Below, one piece after another: positions 1 to 6,870 of a DNA stretch of 15,143 bases. Source of the DNA: Pseudomonadota bacterium (GTDB taxonomy: Bacteria > Pseudomonadota > Gammaproteobacteria > Xanthomonadales > Xanthomonadaceae). Position 1 is the stretch's first letter; the number at the start of each line of letters is the position of its first letter. The position numbers and the translations under genes were made by a program. The notes beneath the pieces were generated by a model. That model did not search any database and was not told the origin of the DNA. It worked only from the letters and a program-made list of their open reading frames with translations. The stretch is taken from positions 1 through 15,143 of the forward strand of contig JAEWLO010000128.1 in the NCBI GenBank assembly GCA_023457475.1. The letters are read 5' to 3'.

Positions 1-3
1 GCG

Positions 4-1062
4 CTACCGGGCGTGGGGCGCGACCGGCTTTTCCGGGAAGGCCAGCGCGTAACACCGCTCGTAGGTCGAACGCGCTTCCCAGATCGGGGCGTAATCGGGG
101 TCCTGCATCCTGGACATGCGCTCACGCGCTCCGGCATGGTCTCCCGCGGCGCAGGCGAAGAAGGCGGACGCCTGCAGGTTCCATTCGGACGGATACTCCT
201 TCAACACGTCGTCGAATCCGCGGCGCATCTTCGACCAATCCGCTTTTGACCACTCGAACAGCGAGCCTTCGTGGCTCTGCGCGGCGGTCCAGTACATGCG
301 CGCGTACAGCGCAGGCCGGTCCTTACGGGGAACCTTTGTCAGGGCGTTATGGACGAACGCATCCAGGGCTTCGGCAGTTCCATTCCACTGCGGCAGGAAG
401 TTGCGCACGCCGGCGAAGTAGATTTCAAGATACTCCGGGTAGCGTTCGGTTCCCTCATTGAACAGCGCCATCACGTCAGCATCGTCAGCGCTCAGCTGCA
501 TCGCGATGGTGAGGGCCAGCACGTACCAATGTGGATCCTGGGCGGCCTCGGCGTGGATGGATTGGAGATACGCACCCGTCGCTTGCGTCTGGTTCGCATA
601 GGGCTCGCGCCGCTCGTCCTTGATCATGTTCGCATAACCGTCGGTGCCGCGCATCGCCCAGCCGCGGTTGGACAGCAGTATTCCTGCTGCAAGCTTGGCG
701 GTTGTCGAGGCAGGGTAACGGCGCAACCACTCCTTCATCCAGCCCGAGCGGTCCTCCCAGATGGGAAACCCCTGGCTGCTTCTGTCGAAACCCTCCGACA
801 CGCCGGCATGGAACAGCGTCAGCTTCGAGACACCACTGGTGGTTCGGGCACCGCTCGCGCGGTATGTTTCGGCCAGTGCCTCGAGACCGGCATAGTCATC
901 GGCGGCCATCAGCTGCTGAACCTGCGAGGTCACGGTAAGCCGCTCCAGCACCTCATGCGCGGCTGCCGGCTGCAGCGACGCACACAGGGCTAGCAGGATC
1001 CCTGCCAGGCTGCGCAAACCCATGGCTGAAAGCCGTACACAATGCAGTGTCTTCCCGTTCAT
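4..1062 (-). CDS. Secreted DUF4034-like protein
   Basis: This encodes a 352-residue exported protein of unknown function. The N-terminus has basic residues followed by a hydrophobic stretch (about residues 18-30) and a probable signal peptidase I site after a run of Ala just before His-Glu. The mature part is helical and has features I associate with the DUF4034 family: a W-x-x-RG motif, a DPHWY motif, a P-x-Y-x-x-IY motif and FLPQWNG. These suggest TPR-like packing, but no catalytic residues are evident. A longer reading frame starts at a TTG at 1086. I chose the ATG at 1062 because AAGGAG lies 6 nt upstream of it. The stop codon is only 3 bases from the window edge, so the downstream neighbour is unseen. 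The family call is from memory of the motifs. That it is a real secreted protein is much safer than the domain name. Confidence 0.75.
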   Translation of the reverse strand: MNGKTLHCVRLSAMGLRSLAGILLALCASLQPAAAHEVLERLTVTSQVQQLMAADDYAGLEALAETYRASGARTTSGVSKLTLFHAGVSEGFDRSSQGFPIWEDRSGWMKEWLRRYPASTTAKLAAGILLSNRGWAMRGTDGYANMIKDERREPYANQTQATGAYLQSIHAEAAQDPHWYVLALTIAMQLSADDADVMALFNEGTERYPEYLEIYFAGVRNFLPQWNGTAEALDAFVHNALTKVPRKDRPALYARMYWTAAQSHEGSLFEWSKADWSKMRRGFDDVLKEYPSEWNLQASAFFACAAGDHAGARERMSRMQDPDYAPIWEARSTYERCYALAFPEKPVAPHAR

Positions 1063-1068
1063 GATGTT

Positions 1069-1074
1069 CTCCTT
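1069..1074 (-). promoter_or_regulatory. Ribosome binding site of DUF4034-like gene
   Basis: AAGGAG on the minus strand lies 6 nt before the ATG at 1062. It decides between this ATG and the TTG 24 bases upstream, which would place the site inside the coding region. Confidence 0.75.
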
Positions 1075-1323
1075 GCTAGCGTTCAACCTTTGAGCTGGTT
1101 CACCATATCGCCCCCGGTGGAGCCAGCTCGGCCTAGTTGGTTGTTACCTTGCGGCGCAAGCGGCGAGACTGTGGCGATAAGATTCTATAATTCGCGCGTC
1201 TTGTAGGTTGCGCTCGCGGAGAATCTGCTTTCCTATCGCCACTAGATAAGAGGCCAGCAAGACCAGGGTTTGAATTGCTTCAAAGAAGTGTCGTACCAAG
1301 CGTCATGCCCCAGAAGGGTGGAA

Positions 1324-1758
1324 CTATGATGGGATCTCCCAAGTCGCGTGCGCATCGACTCGTTCACCAGGGCTGGGCGCTTCCGGATTGGCATTATCCA
1401 CTTGAGTGGAGTGGCATTCGCCGTGTCTTATTATTTGAAAAGAGCCGTTAATCGTGATGTCGCCGGCAATGCCATTTGCATTCTCCGTGGCTATGCTAAG
1501 CGTGCATGTATCTCCGACTTCGGGGATACGCTGTTCATCGCTGAAGTATGGAAGCAGGAGTCCGGTCTGTGATCCATGCGCTCGTGCAGTTAGAACGACC
1601 CATGTTTTTACGATGCCGGAGTACGGAGGGGTAGGGGAGCGCGCGATGACCGTCGCACTGATGTATGTCTCCGAATTGCCATCATGTGATCCAAGGGCAG
1701 TCGAGACTCGCGCTGGGTTAGCGGATAGAAGAAGCATTGCCAGGCACAACCACTTCAT
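1324..1758 (-). CDS. Small secreted protein, unknown
   Basis: This encodes a 144-residue protein that I do not recognise. It begins M-K-W followed by a Leu/Ala-rich hydrophobic segment (about residues 4-14), a typical short signal peptide. The mature part is rich in Thr, Ser and Ile/Val and contains two Cys (in DTCTLS and HGECHS) that could form a disulfide, suggesting a small periplasmic beta-sandwich. An in-frame ATG at 1773 would add five residues. I prefer 1758 because GGAGGG sits 7 nt upstream of it, inside that would-be extension. The surrounding DNA is visibly lower in GC than the rest of the window, so the gene may have been acquired horizontally. No function is proposed. Confidence 0.6.
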   Translation of the reverse strand: MKWLCLAMLLLSANPARVSTALGSHDGNSETYISATVIARSPTPPYSGIVKTWVVLTARAHGSQTGLLLPYFSDEQRIPEVGDTCTLSIATENANGIAGDITINGSFQIIRHGECHSTQVDNANPEAPSPGERVDAHATWEIPS

Positions 1759-1765
1759 GAGTTTG

Positions 1766-1771
1766 CCCTCC
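1766..1771 (-). promoter_or_regulatory. Ribosome binding site of small secreted protein
   Basis: GGAGGG on the minus strand lies 7 nt before the ATG at 1758. It supports that start over the ATG at 1773. Confidence 0.6.
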
Positions 1772-1885
1772 ATTTCAGTCCTGGAGATTTGATCCTTGGG
1801 TCAGACGGCATCCTCTCGTTCTTGCAGCCATAATCAACTGGCATTCGAAGTGCAGTCTTAGGCTTGTCCGCACTAGTGTGAAGGG

Positions 1886-2104
1886 CTATTGGCGAAGTTT
1901 CTTGAAGTGGAAGTATCTTCGAGTGGCGCGCACCGCCACAAGCAGGAGGGCAAACGAGACAATGAAATGAAAGATGATAATTGGCTCGTCGTTGATTAGT
2001 TTCTTTCCTGTAACCCCTATTGAGAATAGAAGAAGTGCCCACCATCCTATCGCCGTGATGATGGAGTTGATGAGCTTGAATTTTGTCACAATCTGATCAT
2101 TCAT
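1886..2104 (-). CDS. Small membrane protein, two TM helices
   Basis: This encodes a 72-residue protein of unknown function. Two hydrophobic segments are clear, at about residues 15-33 and 42-58. A short polar loop (KKLINDEP) separates them, and the tail is strongly basic (RATRRYFHFKKLRQ), which would stay in the cytoplasm under the positive-inside rule. Both termini are therefore probably cytoplasmic. A purine-rich stretch (GTGAAGACGA) precedes the ATG but is not a strong ribosome binding site. The gene sits in the same low-GC stretch as the small secreted protein downstream. A 96-residue frame overlapping it on the same strand (1755-2045) lacks protein-like character, so I prefer this one. 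It could be chance, but two well-formed helices make that less likely. Confidence 0.5.
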   Translation of the reverse strand: MNDQIVTKFKLINSIITAIGWWALLLFSIGVTGKKLINDEPIIIFHFIVSFALLLVAVRATRRYFHFKKLRQ

Positions 2105-2529
2105 TCGTCTTCACTCACTATTGTTTCTACAAATGGCTTAAATGCTTCCGTGAAATCTGCGAATGCGCCAGTAGGGTTCACAGCGAGGCCAGCGCCGCGC
2201 CCACAAAGGCAATGCGACCTGACAACTTCTTATGTGTCGACTGCTTTCCGCTGGATCCCTGCATGTGCTTTTCCGTCAGTCCAGATGTGAGCCTTCAATG
2301 GCCGCCACGAAGAGTCAGACACGGCTTCGCCGTGGCGTTAAGCGATCGTTCGCTTAGCCTTTCTTTTCTGCGTACTGCGTCACCGCCGTCGATGCGTCGC
2401 GCATCGATACCCCGAGCGGTTGCGACTGACTATATCAAGGCTGAACAGATTTTGTAGGCGTCACTAATGGCAGGGGTGCTGCGGGGTTCAGGGGCGTGAG
2501 GCGGTGTGGGCGTCCCGCGCACCGCTTGG
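2105..2529. other. Intergenic stretch without a supported gene
   Basis: No convincing coding region is seen in these roughly 425 bases. A 124-residue plus-strand frame (2083-2457) crosses it but has no recognisable domain, has mixed composition and overlaps the start of the small membrane protein. GC content is lower than in the flanking operons. Two small hairpins at 2320-2356 are the only structured elements noticed. Confidence 0.5.
2320..2367 (+). terminator. Paired hairpins with T-rich tail
   Basis: There are two adjacent perfect stems. The first is CACGGC/GCCGTG (2320-2334) with a 3-nt loop. The second is TAAGCGA/TCGCTTA (2339-2356) with a 4-nt loop, followed on the plus strand by GCCTTTCTTTT. 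The second resembles a rho-independent terminator for plus-strand transcription, although no plus-strand gene is recognised upstream. It may be a relic of a lost gene or may act against stray transcription. Confidence 0.35.
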
Positions 2530-2672
2530 GCCGGCCAACGGCCGGCGCTACCGGAGTGCTGACAGCGTGACGCAGCTGGCCAACGGCCGGCGTTACCGGA
2601 GTGCTGACAGCGTGACGCGGCCGGCCAATGGCCGGCGTTACCGGAGTGCTGACAACGTGGCGCGCTGCTTGC
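2530..2672 (-). repeat. Tandem array of three SMAG-like REP elements
   Basis: There are three copies of a 45-bp unit. Each has a palindrome (2530-2546, 2575-2591, 2620-2636) of GCCGGCC, a 3-nt loop and GGCCGGC, then a linker containing CGGAGTGCTGACA. Read on the minus strand, copy 1 shows GTAG immediately before the palindrome, the layout described for SMAG/REP elements of Stenotrophomonas maltophilia. In copies 2 and 3 the head has become GTAA, and copy 2 has one mismatch in the stem. The third linker is also the 3' end of the GNAT coding sequence, whose stop codon lies in the GTAA head. The hairpins may also stabilise or terminate the GNAT transcript. Confidence 0.8.
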
Positions 2673-3354
2673 CGTTTGCGTCGAAGTTGTCGGGCGCCAG
2701 CCACTTCGCGAATGCGTCGTGCAATCGGGGCCATTCTCCATCGATGACCGAGTACCAGGCGGTGTCCCGATTGCGGCCTTTGTAGACCAGTGCCTGCCGG
2801 AAGATGCCTTCAAACTGGAAACCCAGCCGTTCCGCGCTGCGGCGCGAGGCCGCGTTGAGGCTGTCGCATTTCCATTCGTAACGGCGATAGCCCAGTACAT
2901 CGAACACGTAGTGCATGAGCAGGAACTGCGCCTCGGTCGCGGCAGGCGTCTGCTTGAGCAGCGGCGAGTACATCACGTGTCCGACTTCGATGACGCCATT
3001 GGCCGGGTCCTGCCGCATCAGCGCGAGCGTGCCGGTGGCCAATCCGCTGTCGGCATCTACGATCGCGTAGTGGCGGGGATCCTCGCTGCGGGCGGCATCC
3101 GCCAGATGCTGGAAGAACACCGCGCTAGAGGCGAACGGCCCGTTCGCCATGTAGGTCCAGTCACCGGGGTCTTCCGCCAGGGCGTAGGCCGCCTCCAGCG
3201 CGGTGCCGTGCACGGCGGGGTCCAACGGCTCCAGGCGGCAGAACCGCCCCCGCAGGGTGATCGCGTTCGGTCGTTGGCGCGACCGCCAGCCGGGCATCGG
3301 CATGCCGATCGGCTGACCGTAAGGATTGGTCCAGGCAGGCGACGGAGGGGCCAC
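2638..3354 (-). CDS. GNAT N-acetyltransferase, RimJ/RimL-like
   Basis: This encodes a 238-residue acetyltransferase that would use acetyl-CoA to modify an amine. The fold signature is clear: NPYGQPIG near the N-terminus (residues 10-17), the acetyl-CoA-binding region around residues 125-147 (GHVMYSPLL then Q-x-P-A-A-T-E-A), and the RimL-type motif NAASRRSAERLGF followed by EGIFRQ (167-187). The start is GTG. An in-frame TAG lies 27 nt upstream, and no good ribosome binding site precedes the GTG. The NPYGQPIG motif, which I expect near the N-terminus in this subfamily, argues against the later ATG codons. It lies 83 nt downstream of lanM on the same strand, so it could be co-transcribed and act on the lanthipeptide. 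It could equally be an unrelated GNAT. The last residues are encoded by repeat DNA (2640-2672). Confidence 0.85.
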   Translation of the reverse strand: MAPPSPAWTNPYGQPIGMPMPGWRSRQRPNAITLRGRFCRLEPLDPAVHGTALEAAYALAEDPGDWTYMANGPFASSAVFFQHLADAARSEDPRHYAIVDADSGLATGTLALMRQDPANGVIEVGHVMYSPLLKQTPAATEAQFLLMHYVFDVLGYRRYEWKCDSLNAASRRSAERLGFQFEGIFRQALVYKGRNRDTAWYSVIDGEWPRLHDAFAKWLAPDNFDANGKQRATLSALR

Positions 3355-3437
3355 GGGCGGAGTCCACGCAAGGGGGCGGTCGCCTTTCTATCACGACCGG
3401 TGTCTCTGCAACAGGTGGCTCCACGGTGGCAGGGCGG

Positions 3438-6350
3438 TCATCCGGTGAGCAGTTCCTCGGCCTGTCGGTGGTCGGCGACCGGGGCGGATGAGGTCCGGTG
3501 CCCGGCCGTCGCCTGGACAGATGCATCGCGCTCCAGGAGCAGCGGTGAGGGGAGGTGGCAGTCCGGATGCATCCGGCAGAACCCGTAGACCGCACCGGCC
3601 AGGCCGATCATCAGGCCGGGCGTGAAGGCGGCACGCGTAAGGCCGCCGACCATGCCGTTGTGTTCTTCGATCGAGGAGATCACTTCGATCGCCGCGGCAT
3701 CCACGGGGTAGGGGCAGCCGTCAGGATCGAGGCGGGCGGCCATGACCAGCAGTTCGCGGGTCGATAGATCGCCGTGGCAGAGGGTATGGCTGAAGCCCCA
3801 GCGGCCGTTGGCATCGGCCACCGCACGGCGCAGGGTCGACAGATGCCGCGTGTCGCCGGTCCGCGCGTACAGGTCCGCTGCCGCCAGGCCGATGCCCACG
3901 CTGCCGTGGCACCAGGTCGGAAAGTTCTTCTGTCCGTCCTTCAGATGGATGTCACGCCAGCGCCCGGTATCGGGCTCGAACAGGGCCTCCTGGAAGTCGA
4001 ACGCCCCCTGCGCCAGCGCCTTCCACGCGGCCCGTTCGGCAACAGTGCCCGCGCCGGTCATGGCCAGCCGTGCCAGGGCCCAGCCGATGCCCATCGCACC
4101 GTGCCCGAAACCGCCGATCGGCTCGTCGAACTGCGGCGTGGGCCAGCGTGCGCCCCCTTCATCCACGATGGCGGTGGCCTGCAACCGACGGGCGGCGAGT
4201 GCGGCAATGTCCAACCACCGGGCGTCACCCGTGGCCTCGGCCAGATGAATCAGCGGGACAATGGGGCCGGACACGCCGTCCAGCATTTCGTACTTCGGAA
4301 CCGTGGCGAAGCCGGGCGCTTCAAGCGCAGCGGCCGCCTCGCATGCGGCATCCAGCAGCGCTGCGCGCCCGAGCAGGTCATGCAACGCCAGCAGCGTCCA
4401 GATGCGGGAACCGGCACCGACCAATCCACCGCCCGCGTCGGGCGCGTCGGTGCGACACATGTTGAGGTAGACCCGCAGCGCGCCTTCCAGCGCCTGCTCG
4501 ACGCCACCGACCCGGTCGGCACGGCCCTGTTCGACTTCGCGCGCGTAGGCGGCAAGGCTGAAGGCGATGCCGCCCAGGCCGAAATACACATCGGGCTGCA
4601 CCGGTTGCACGGTCCAGCCGCTTTGGGTGATCTCCGGCGTGATCCAGGTGAGTGTGCCGTCGTCGCCACGCACCGCCAGGCGGATCAGGCTGTCCACCGC
4701 AGCGGCGGCCTGTCGGCGACGGCGCGCCTCCAGGTTCTGCGCATGCGGGGCGCGCGCAGCGTAGGAATAGCCTTCTCGCGCTTCCGCACGCGCCAGCGCG
4801 TGCTGGTTGAGGTCGGTGGCCACCAGCGTGCTGCGGATGGTGACGTCCTCGAGGTCGATCCGCATGGCGCGCCAGTTGTCTGCCACCTCTTTGATGCGTG
4901 ATGGCACCAAGGGGGCGGAGAACAGTGGAATGTCGCCGTAGCGCAGCGCGTCGATCTCCTGCATGACCTCCCGTGGATCGGCGGACGCTGCAGGCGCGAC
5001 CGCGGCATTGCGCACCAGCAGGTCGAGCGCACGCGCGATGGCACGGGGTTCGTCGTGCAGCGAAGCGGGGTGCCAGAGCATGCGGCCAATCTCCGCATAG
5101 GCCATGGTGGGGCGTTGCACCTCGCGAACCTCGCTGCCCTCGAACCGTGCAAGCAGCACTGGCAGCTGGCCGTTCTCATCCAGGGCGCGAAGGCGCCGGC
5201 TGGCTTCCATGAAGCCCTCGCTGATGTGGTCCCAGAAGCGCGAGACATCCGGGTTCGGGGACGGGTGATTCTGGGCAACGGCGAATTCGCTCTCGACCAT
5301 GCCCAGCCGCGCCGCTTCACCCGCTTCCTCAATGATGACCGGCACCCGGACTTTCGGCTGCTCGCCCGGCAGGGCACCGGCGGCGGACAGGTCCACGCCT
5401 TCCATGCCCAGCCCCACGGTGCGGAAGGGCACGATGCCCGTCCGGAGGACCGAGTTGCGCATCAGCGTCACGGCCAGGTCGTAGGCGTGTCCGTAGCCGG
5501 TGGGCTCGGACTCGATCGGCGTGGAGAACACGCTTTCCGCATCGACGACGACCGGGGTCGGGCCCACCGCAATCAGGTTCTCAAGATGGATGTCGGTGCC
5601 GCCGATCAAACGCAGCACCGCCAGCCAGTGGCCGAGGCCACGATAGTAGGTGGCGAGTTGCGCATCGTCATCGCAGTAGCGGTGCGCCGCATATGCGGCC
5701 CAGCCGTGGGTGCCGCGGTCGATGACACGCGGCACGCAGACCCGCTGCGGGTCATTGGGGAACACCGTTTCAAGAAACGCATCCAGCACCGCATCGATCC
5801 GCAGCGAGCGCGGCTTGTACATCACCGTGCCGCCTTCGAAGACCAGTCGTGCCACGGTACGACCGCCGCCGTGGGTGTCGCCCTTGCCGAGTGAAATACC
5901 GACCAGTTGGCCGGCCGGCGCGCCGAGCAGCGCACTCAATGCCGCGCGATCTTCGCCGACGCGTGTCGCCAGCTCTACGATGGCACCGGACTGCGCGCGC
6001 AGCAGGGTATCCAGGCGTGTCTGCAGTGCGGGGTAGCGTTGCGCCAGATGCGGCAGGAACGCCGGCGAGCTCGCCCAGGCCTCGAACGGCTCAAGCGACT
6101 CGGCGGGCGTGGCGGCACCCAGCTGGCCGCTGCGGAGGGCCGCGTGCAGTTCCAGCAACAGCAGGCGATTGAGTTTGAGTTGTGCATTGCTGTGCAGCGC
6201 CGCGTACGCCTGCGACTGCAGCAGCGCGATTTCGTCGGGCGACAGCGCCGGAGCCAGCGCCTGAAGTCGTGCGTTTCCCTCGGCGTGGTAACCGGACAGC
6301 AGATGGTGCACGATCCGGGAAAAGGCATCGGCTGCGGTGGCTGTGGTCAT
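3438..6350 (-). CDS. lanM: Class II lanthipeptide synthetase LanM
   Basis: This encodes a 970-residue bifunctional enzyme that dehydrates Ser/Thr of a precursor peptide and then couples Cys to form thioether rings. The N-terminal DUF4135 dehydratase spans about residues 100-500. It shows GKGDTHGGGRTV (155-166), the YKPRS motif (178-182), GTDIHLENLI (251-260) with the conserved Asp, His and Asn, and VVVDAES (267-273). The LanC-like cyclase fills about 580-930. It has GFGHGAMGIG (747-756), WCHGSVGIG (Cys814), LCHGDLS (Cys858 and His859) and TPGLMIGLAG; the Cys-Cys-His zinc site is therefore intact. The length is normal for LanM. AGGGGA just upstream supports the ATG. The precursor gene lies 96 nt upstream on the same strand. 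About 40 residues after the cyclase are polar and not recognised. The enzyme class is secure; its product is not known. Confidence 0.97.
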   Translation of the reverse strand: MTTATAADAFSRIVHHLLSGYHAEGNARLQALAPALSPDEIALLQSQAYAALHSNAQLKLNRLLLLELHAALRSGQLGAATPAESLEPFEAWASSPAFLPHLAQRYPALQTRLDTLLRAQSGAIVELATRVGEDRAALSALLGAPAGQLVGISLGKGDTHGGGRTVARLVFEGGTVMYKPRSLRIDAVLDAFLETVFPNDPQRVCVPRVIDRGTHGWAAYAAHRYCDDDAQLATYYRGLGHWLAVLRLIGGTDIHLENLIAVGPTPVVVDAESVFSTPIESEPTGYGHAYDLAVTLMRNSVLRTGIVPFRTVGLGMEGVDLSAAGALPGEQPKVRVPVIIEEAGEAARLGMVESEFAVAQNHPSPNPDVSRFWDHISEGFMEASRRLRALDENGQLPVLLARFEGSEVREVQRPTMAYAEIGRMLWHPASLHDEPRAIARALDLLVRNAAVAPAASADPREVMQEIDALRYGDIPLFSAPLVPSRIKEVADNWRAMRIDLEDVTIRSTLVATDLNQHALARAEAREGYSYAARAPHAQNLEARRRRQAAAAVDSLIRLAVRGDDGTLTWITPEITQSGWTVQPVQPDVYFGLGGIAFSLAAYAREVEQGRADRVGGVEQALEGALRVYLNMCRTDAPDAGGGLVGAGSRIWTLLALHDLLGRAALLDAACEAAAALEAPGFATVPKYEMLDGVSGPIVPLIHLAEATGDARWLDIAALAARRLQATAIVDEGGARWPTPQFDEPIGGFGHGAMGIGWALARLAMTGAGTVAERAAWKALAQGAFDFQEALFEPDTGRWRDIHLKDGQKNFPTWCHGSVGIGLAAADLYARTGDTRHLSTLRRAVADANGRWGFSHTLCHGDLSTRELLVMAARLDPDGCPYPVDAAAIEVISSIEEHNGMVGGLTRAAFTPGLMIGLAGAVYGFCRMHPDCHLPSPLLLERDASVQATAGHRTSSAPVADHRQAEELLTG

Positions 6351-6406
6351 TGCGTCCCCTGCAACATGGTCGACATCGGGTCGGGCTGGCGTGGTGCCGG
6401 CCGAGC

Positions 6407-6433
6407 GGCGCGCAGCAGCGATCGCTGCGCGCC
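6407..6433 (-). promoter_or_regulatory. Strong hairpin between lanA and lanM
   Basis: A perfect 10-bp inverted repeat (GGCGCGCAGC/GCTGCGCGCC) with a 7-nt loop lies in the 96-nt gap between lanA and lanM. No T-run follows it, so it is not a classic terminator. By analogy with many RiPP operons it may attenuate read-through or protect the upstream lanA mRNA, giving more precursor than enzyme. Confidence 0.6.
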
Positions 6434-6446
6434 GTTACAGCTCACC

Positions 6447-6653
6447 TCAGCAACAAAGGCAGTTGTTGATCACCGAAACCGTGGTGGTGCAGTTGCCCGT
6501 ACCCCCGGTGATCATGGTCGGCGCGGCACTGGTCAGTGCGGCGTCGGTGGCCTGCTGGCCATAGATGAACAGGGAACCGGCTGGATTGTCGCAGCCATCC
6601 ACGCTGTCGGCTCCCTTGAGCCAGCCCGAAACGACGTCGTCATTCATTTGCAT
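6447..6653 (-). CDS. lanA: Lanthipeptide precursor peptide LanA
   Basis: This encodes a 68-residue ribosomal precursor for the adjacent LanM. The leader is acidic and amphipathic (residues 1-51), contains DNPAGSLF (22-29) and ends in a Gly-Gly pair (50-51), the usual cleavage point of class II leaders. The predicted 17-residue core is TGNCTTTVSVINNCLCC. It holds four Cys (55, 65, 67, 68) and five Ser/Thr (52, 56, 57, 58, 60), so up to four thioether rings are possible. The leader carries one further Cys (21). AAAGGAG lies 8 nt before the first ATG, which is preferred over the second ATG two codons later. The leader style may match the small-protein family DUF6229, but that is only a recollection. 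The pairing with LanM and the Cys-rich C-terminus make the role confident; the cleavage site is inferred. Confidence 0.9.
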   Translation of the reverse strand: MQMNDDVVSGWLKGADSVDGCDNPAGSLFIYGQQATDAALTSAAPTMITGGTGNCTTTVSVINNCLCC

Positions 6654-6661
6654 AGCGCTTA

Positions 6662-6668
6662 CTCCTTT
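6662..6668 (-). promoter_or_regulatory. Ribosome binding site of lanA
   Basis: AAAGGAG on the minus strand lies 8 nt before the ATG at 6653. The alternative ATG at 6647 would be 14 nt away, so the first ATG is favoured. Confidence 0.75.
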
Positions 6669-6841
6669 TGAGTGAAGATGTAGCGAGCAAAGGCCTGAAG
6701 AACAGGCACTCTTCGGTTACGGCCATTCCCTGGCATCAAGAAAGCGACTGCGATACCGCACTGCGTGGGTCTGGCCGCACCCTCACGGTGCATGCTTTTC
6801 GCGCTGAAAACCGGGATTCCGCTCACATAACGCGGCACTGT

Positions 6842-6864
6842 GTAGCGACACGCCCTGCGTGTCG
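6842..6864 (+). repeat. Single SMAG-like REP element
   Basis: GTAG is followed directly by a perfect 8-bp stem CGACACGC/GCGTGTCG with a 3-nt loop. This is the same GTAG-plus-palindrome layout as the array at 2530-2672, but with a different stem and in the opposite orientation. It lies 6 bases beyond the stop codon of the lipocalin gene and upstream of lanA. It may therefore serve as the 3' end of the lipid operon transcript and separate it from the lanthipeptide locus. Confidence 0.6.
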
Positions 6865-6870
6865 TGATGC

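Noticed and set aside
271..993. 240-residue plus-strand frame opposite the DUF4034-like gene
   Set aside because: It is an antisense shadow in high-GC DNA. The minus-strand frame has a signal peptide, family motifs and a good ribosome binding site.
1755..2045. 96-residue minus-strand frame overlapping the two small low-GC genes
   Set aside because: It has no signal peptide, helix or domain, and it overlaps better candidates in other frames.
2338..2344. GTTAAGC, resembling the core of an integron attC site
   Set aside because: No matching RYYYAAC partner at a suitable distance and no L boxes were found. The palindrome is better explained as a terminator-like stem.
2083..2457. 124-residue plus-strand reading frame
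   Set aside because: It has no recognisable domain, a mixed Cys/Arg/Ser-rich composition and overlaps the start of the small membrane protein and the hairpins.
2530..2672. Possible CRISPR array
   Set aside because: The repeats are contiguous 45-bp tandem units with no unique spacers, and no cas genes are present.
2430..2900. 156-residue minus-strand frame with repeated CQHSGNAG-like segments
   Set aside because: The repeats are translations of the 45-bp REP-like array, and the rest overlaps the GNAT gene in another frame.
3774..4901. 375-residue plus-strand frame opposite lanM
   Set aside because: LanM motifs on the minus strand are unmistakable. The opposite frame is an artefact of high GC.
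6777..6791. Short GCACC/GGTGC stem upstream of lanA
   Set aside because: Only a 5-bp stem; too weak to call an attenuator or operator.
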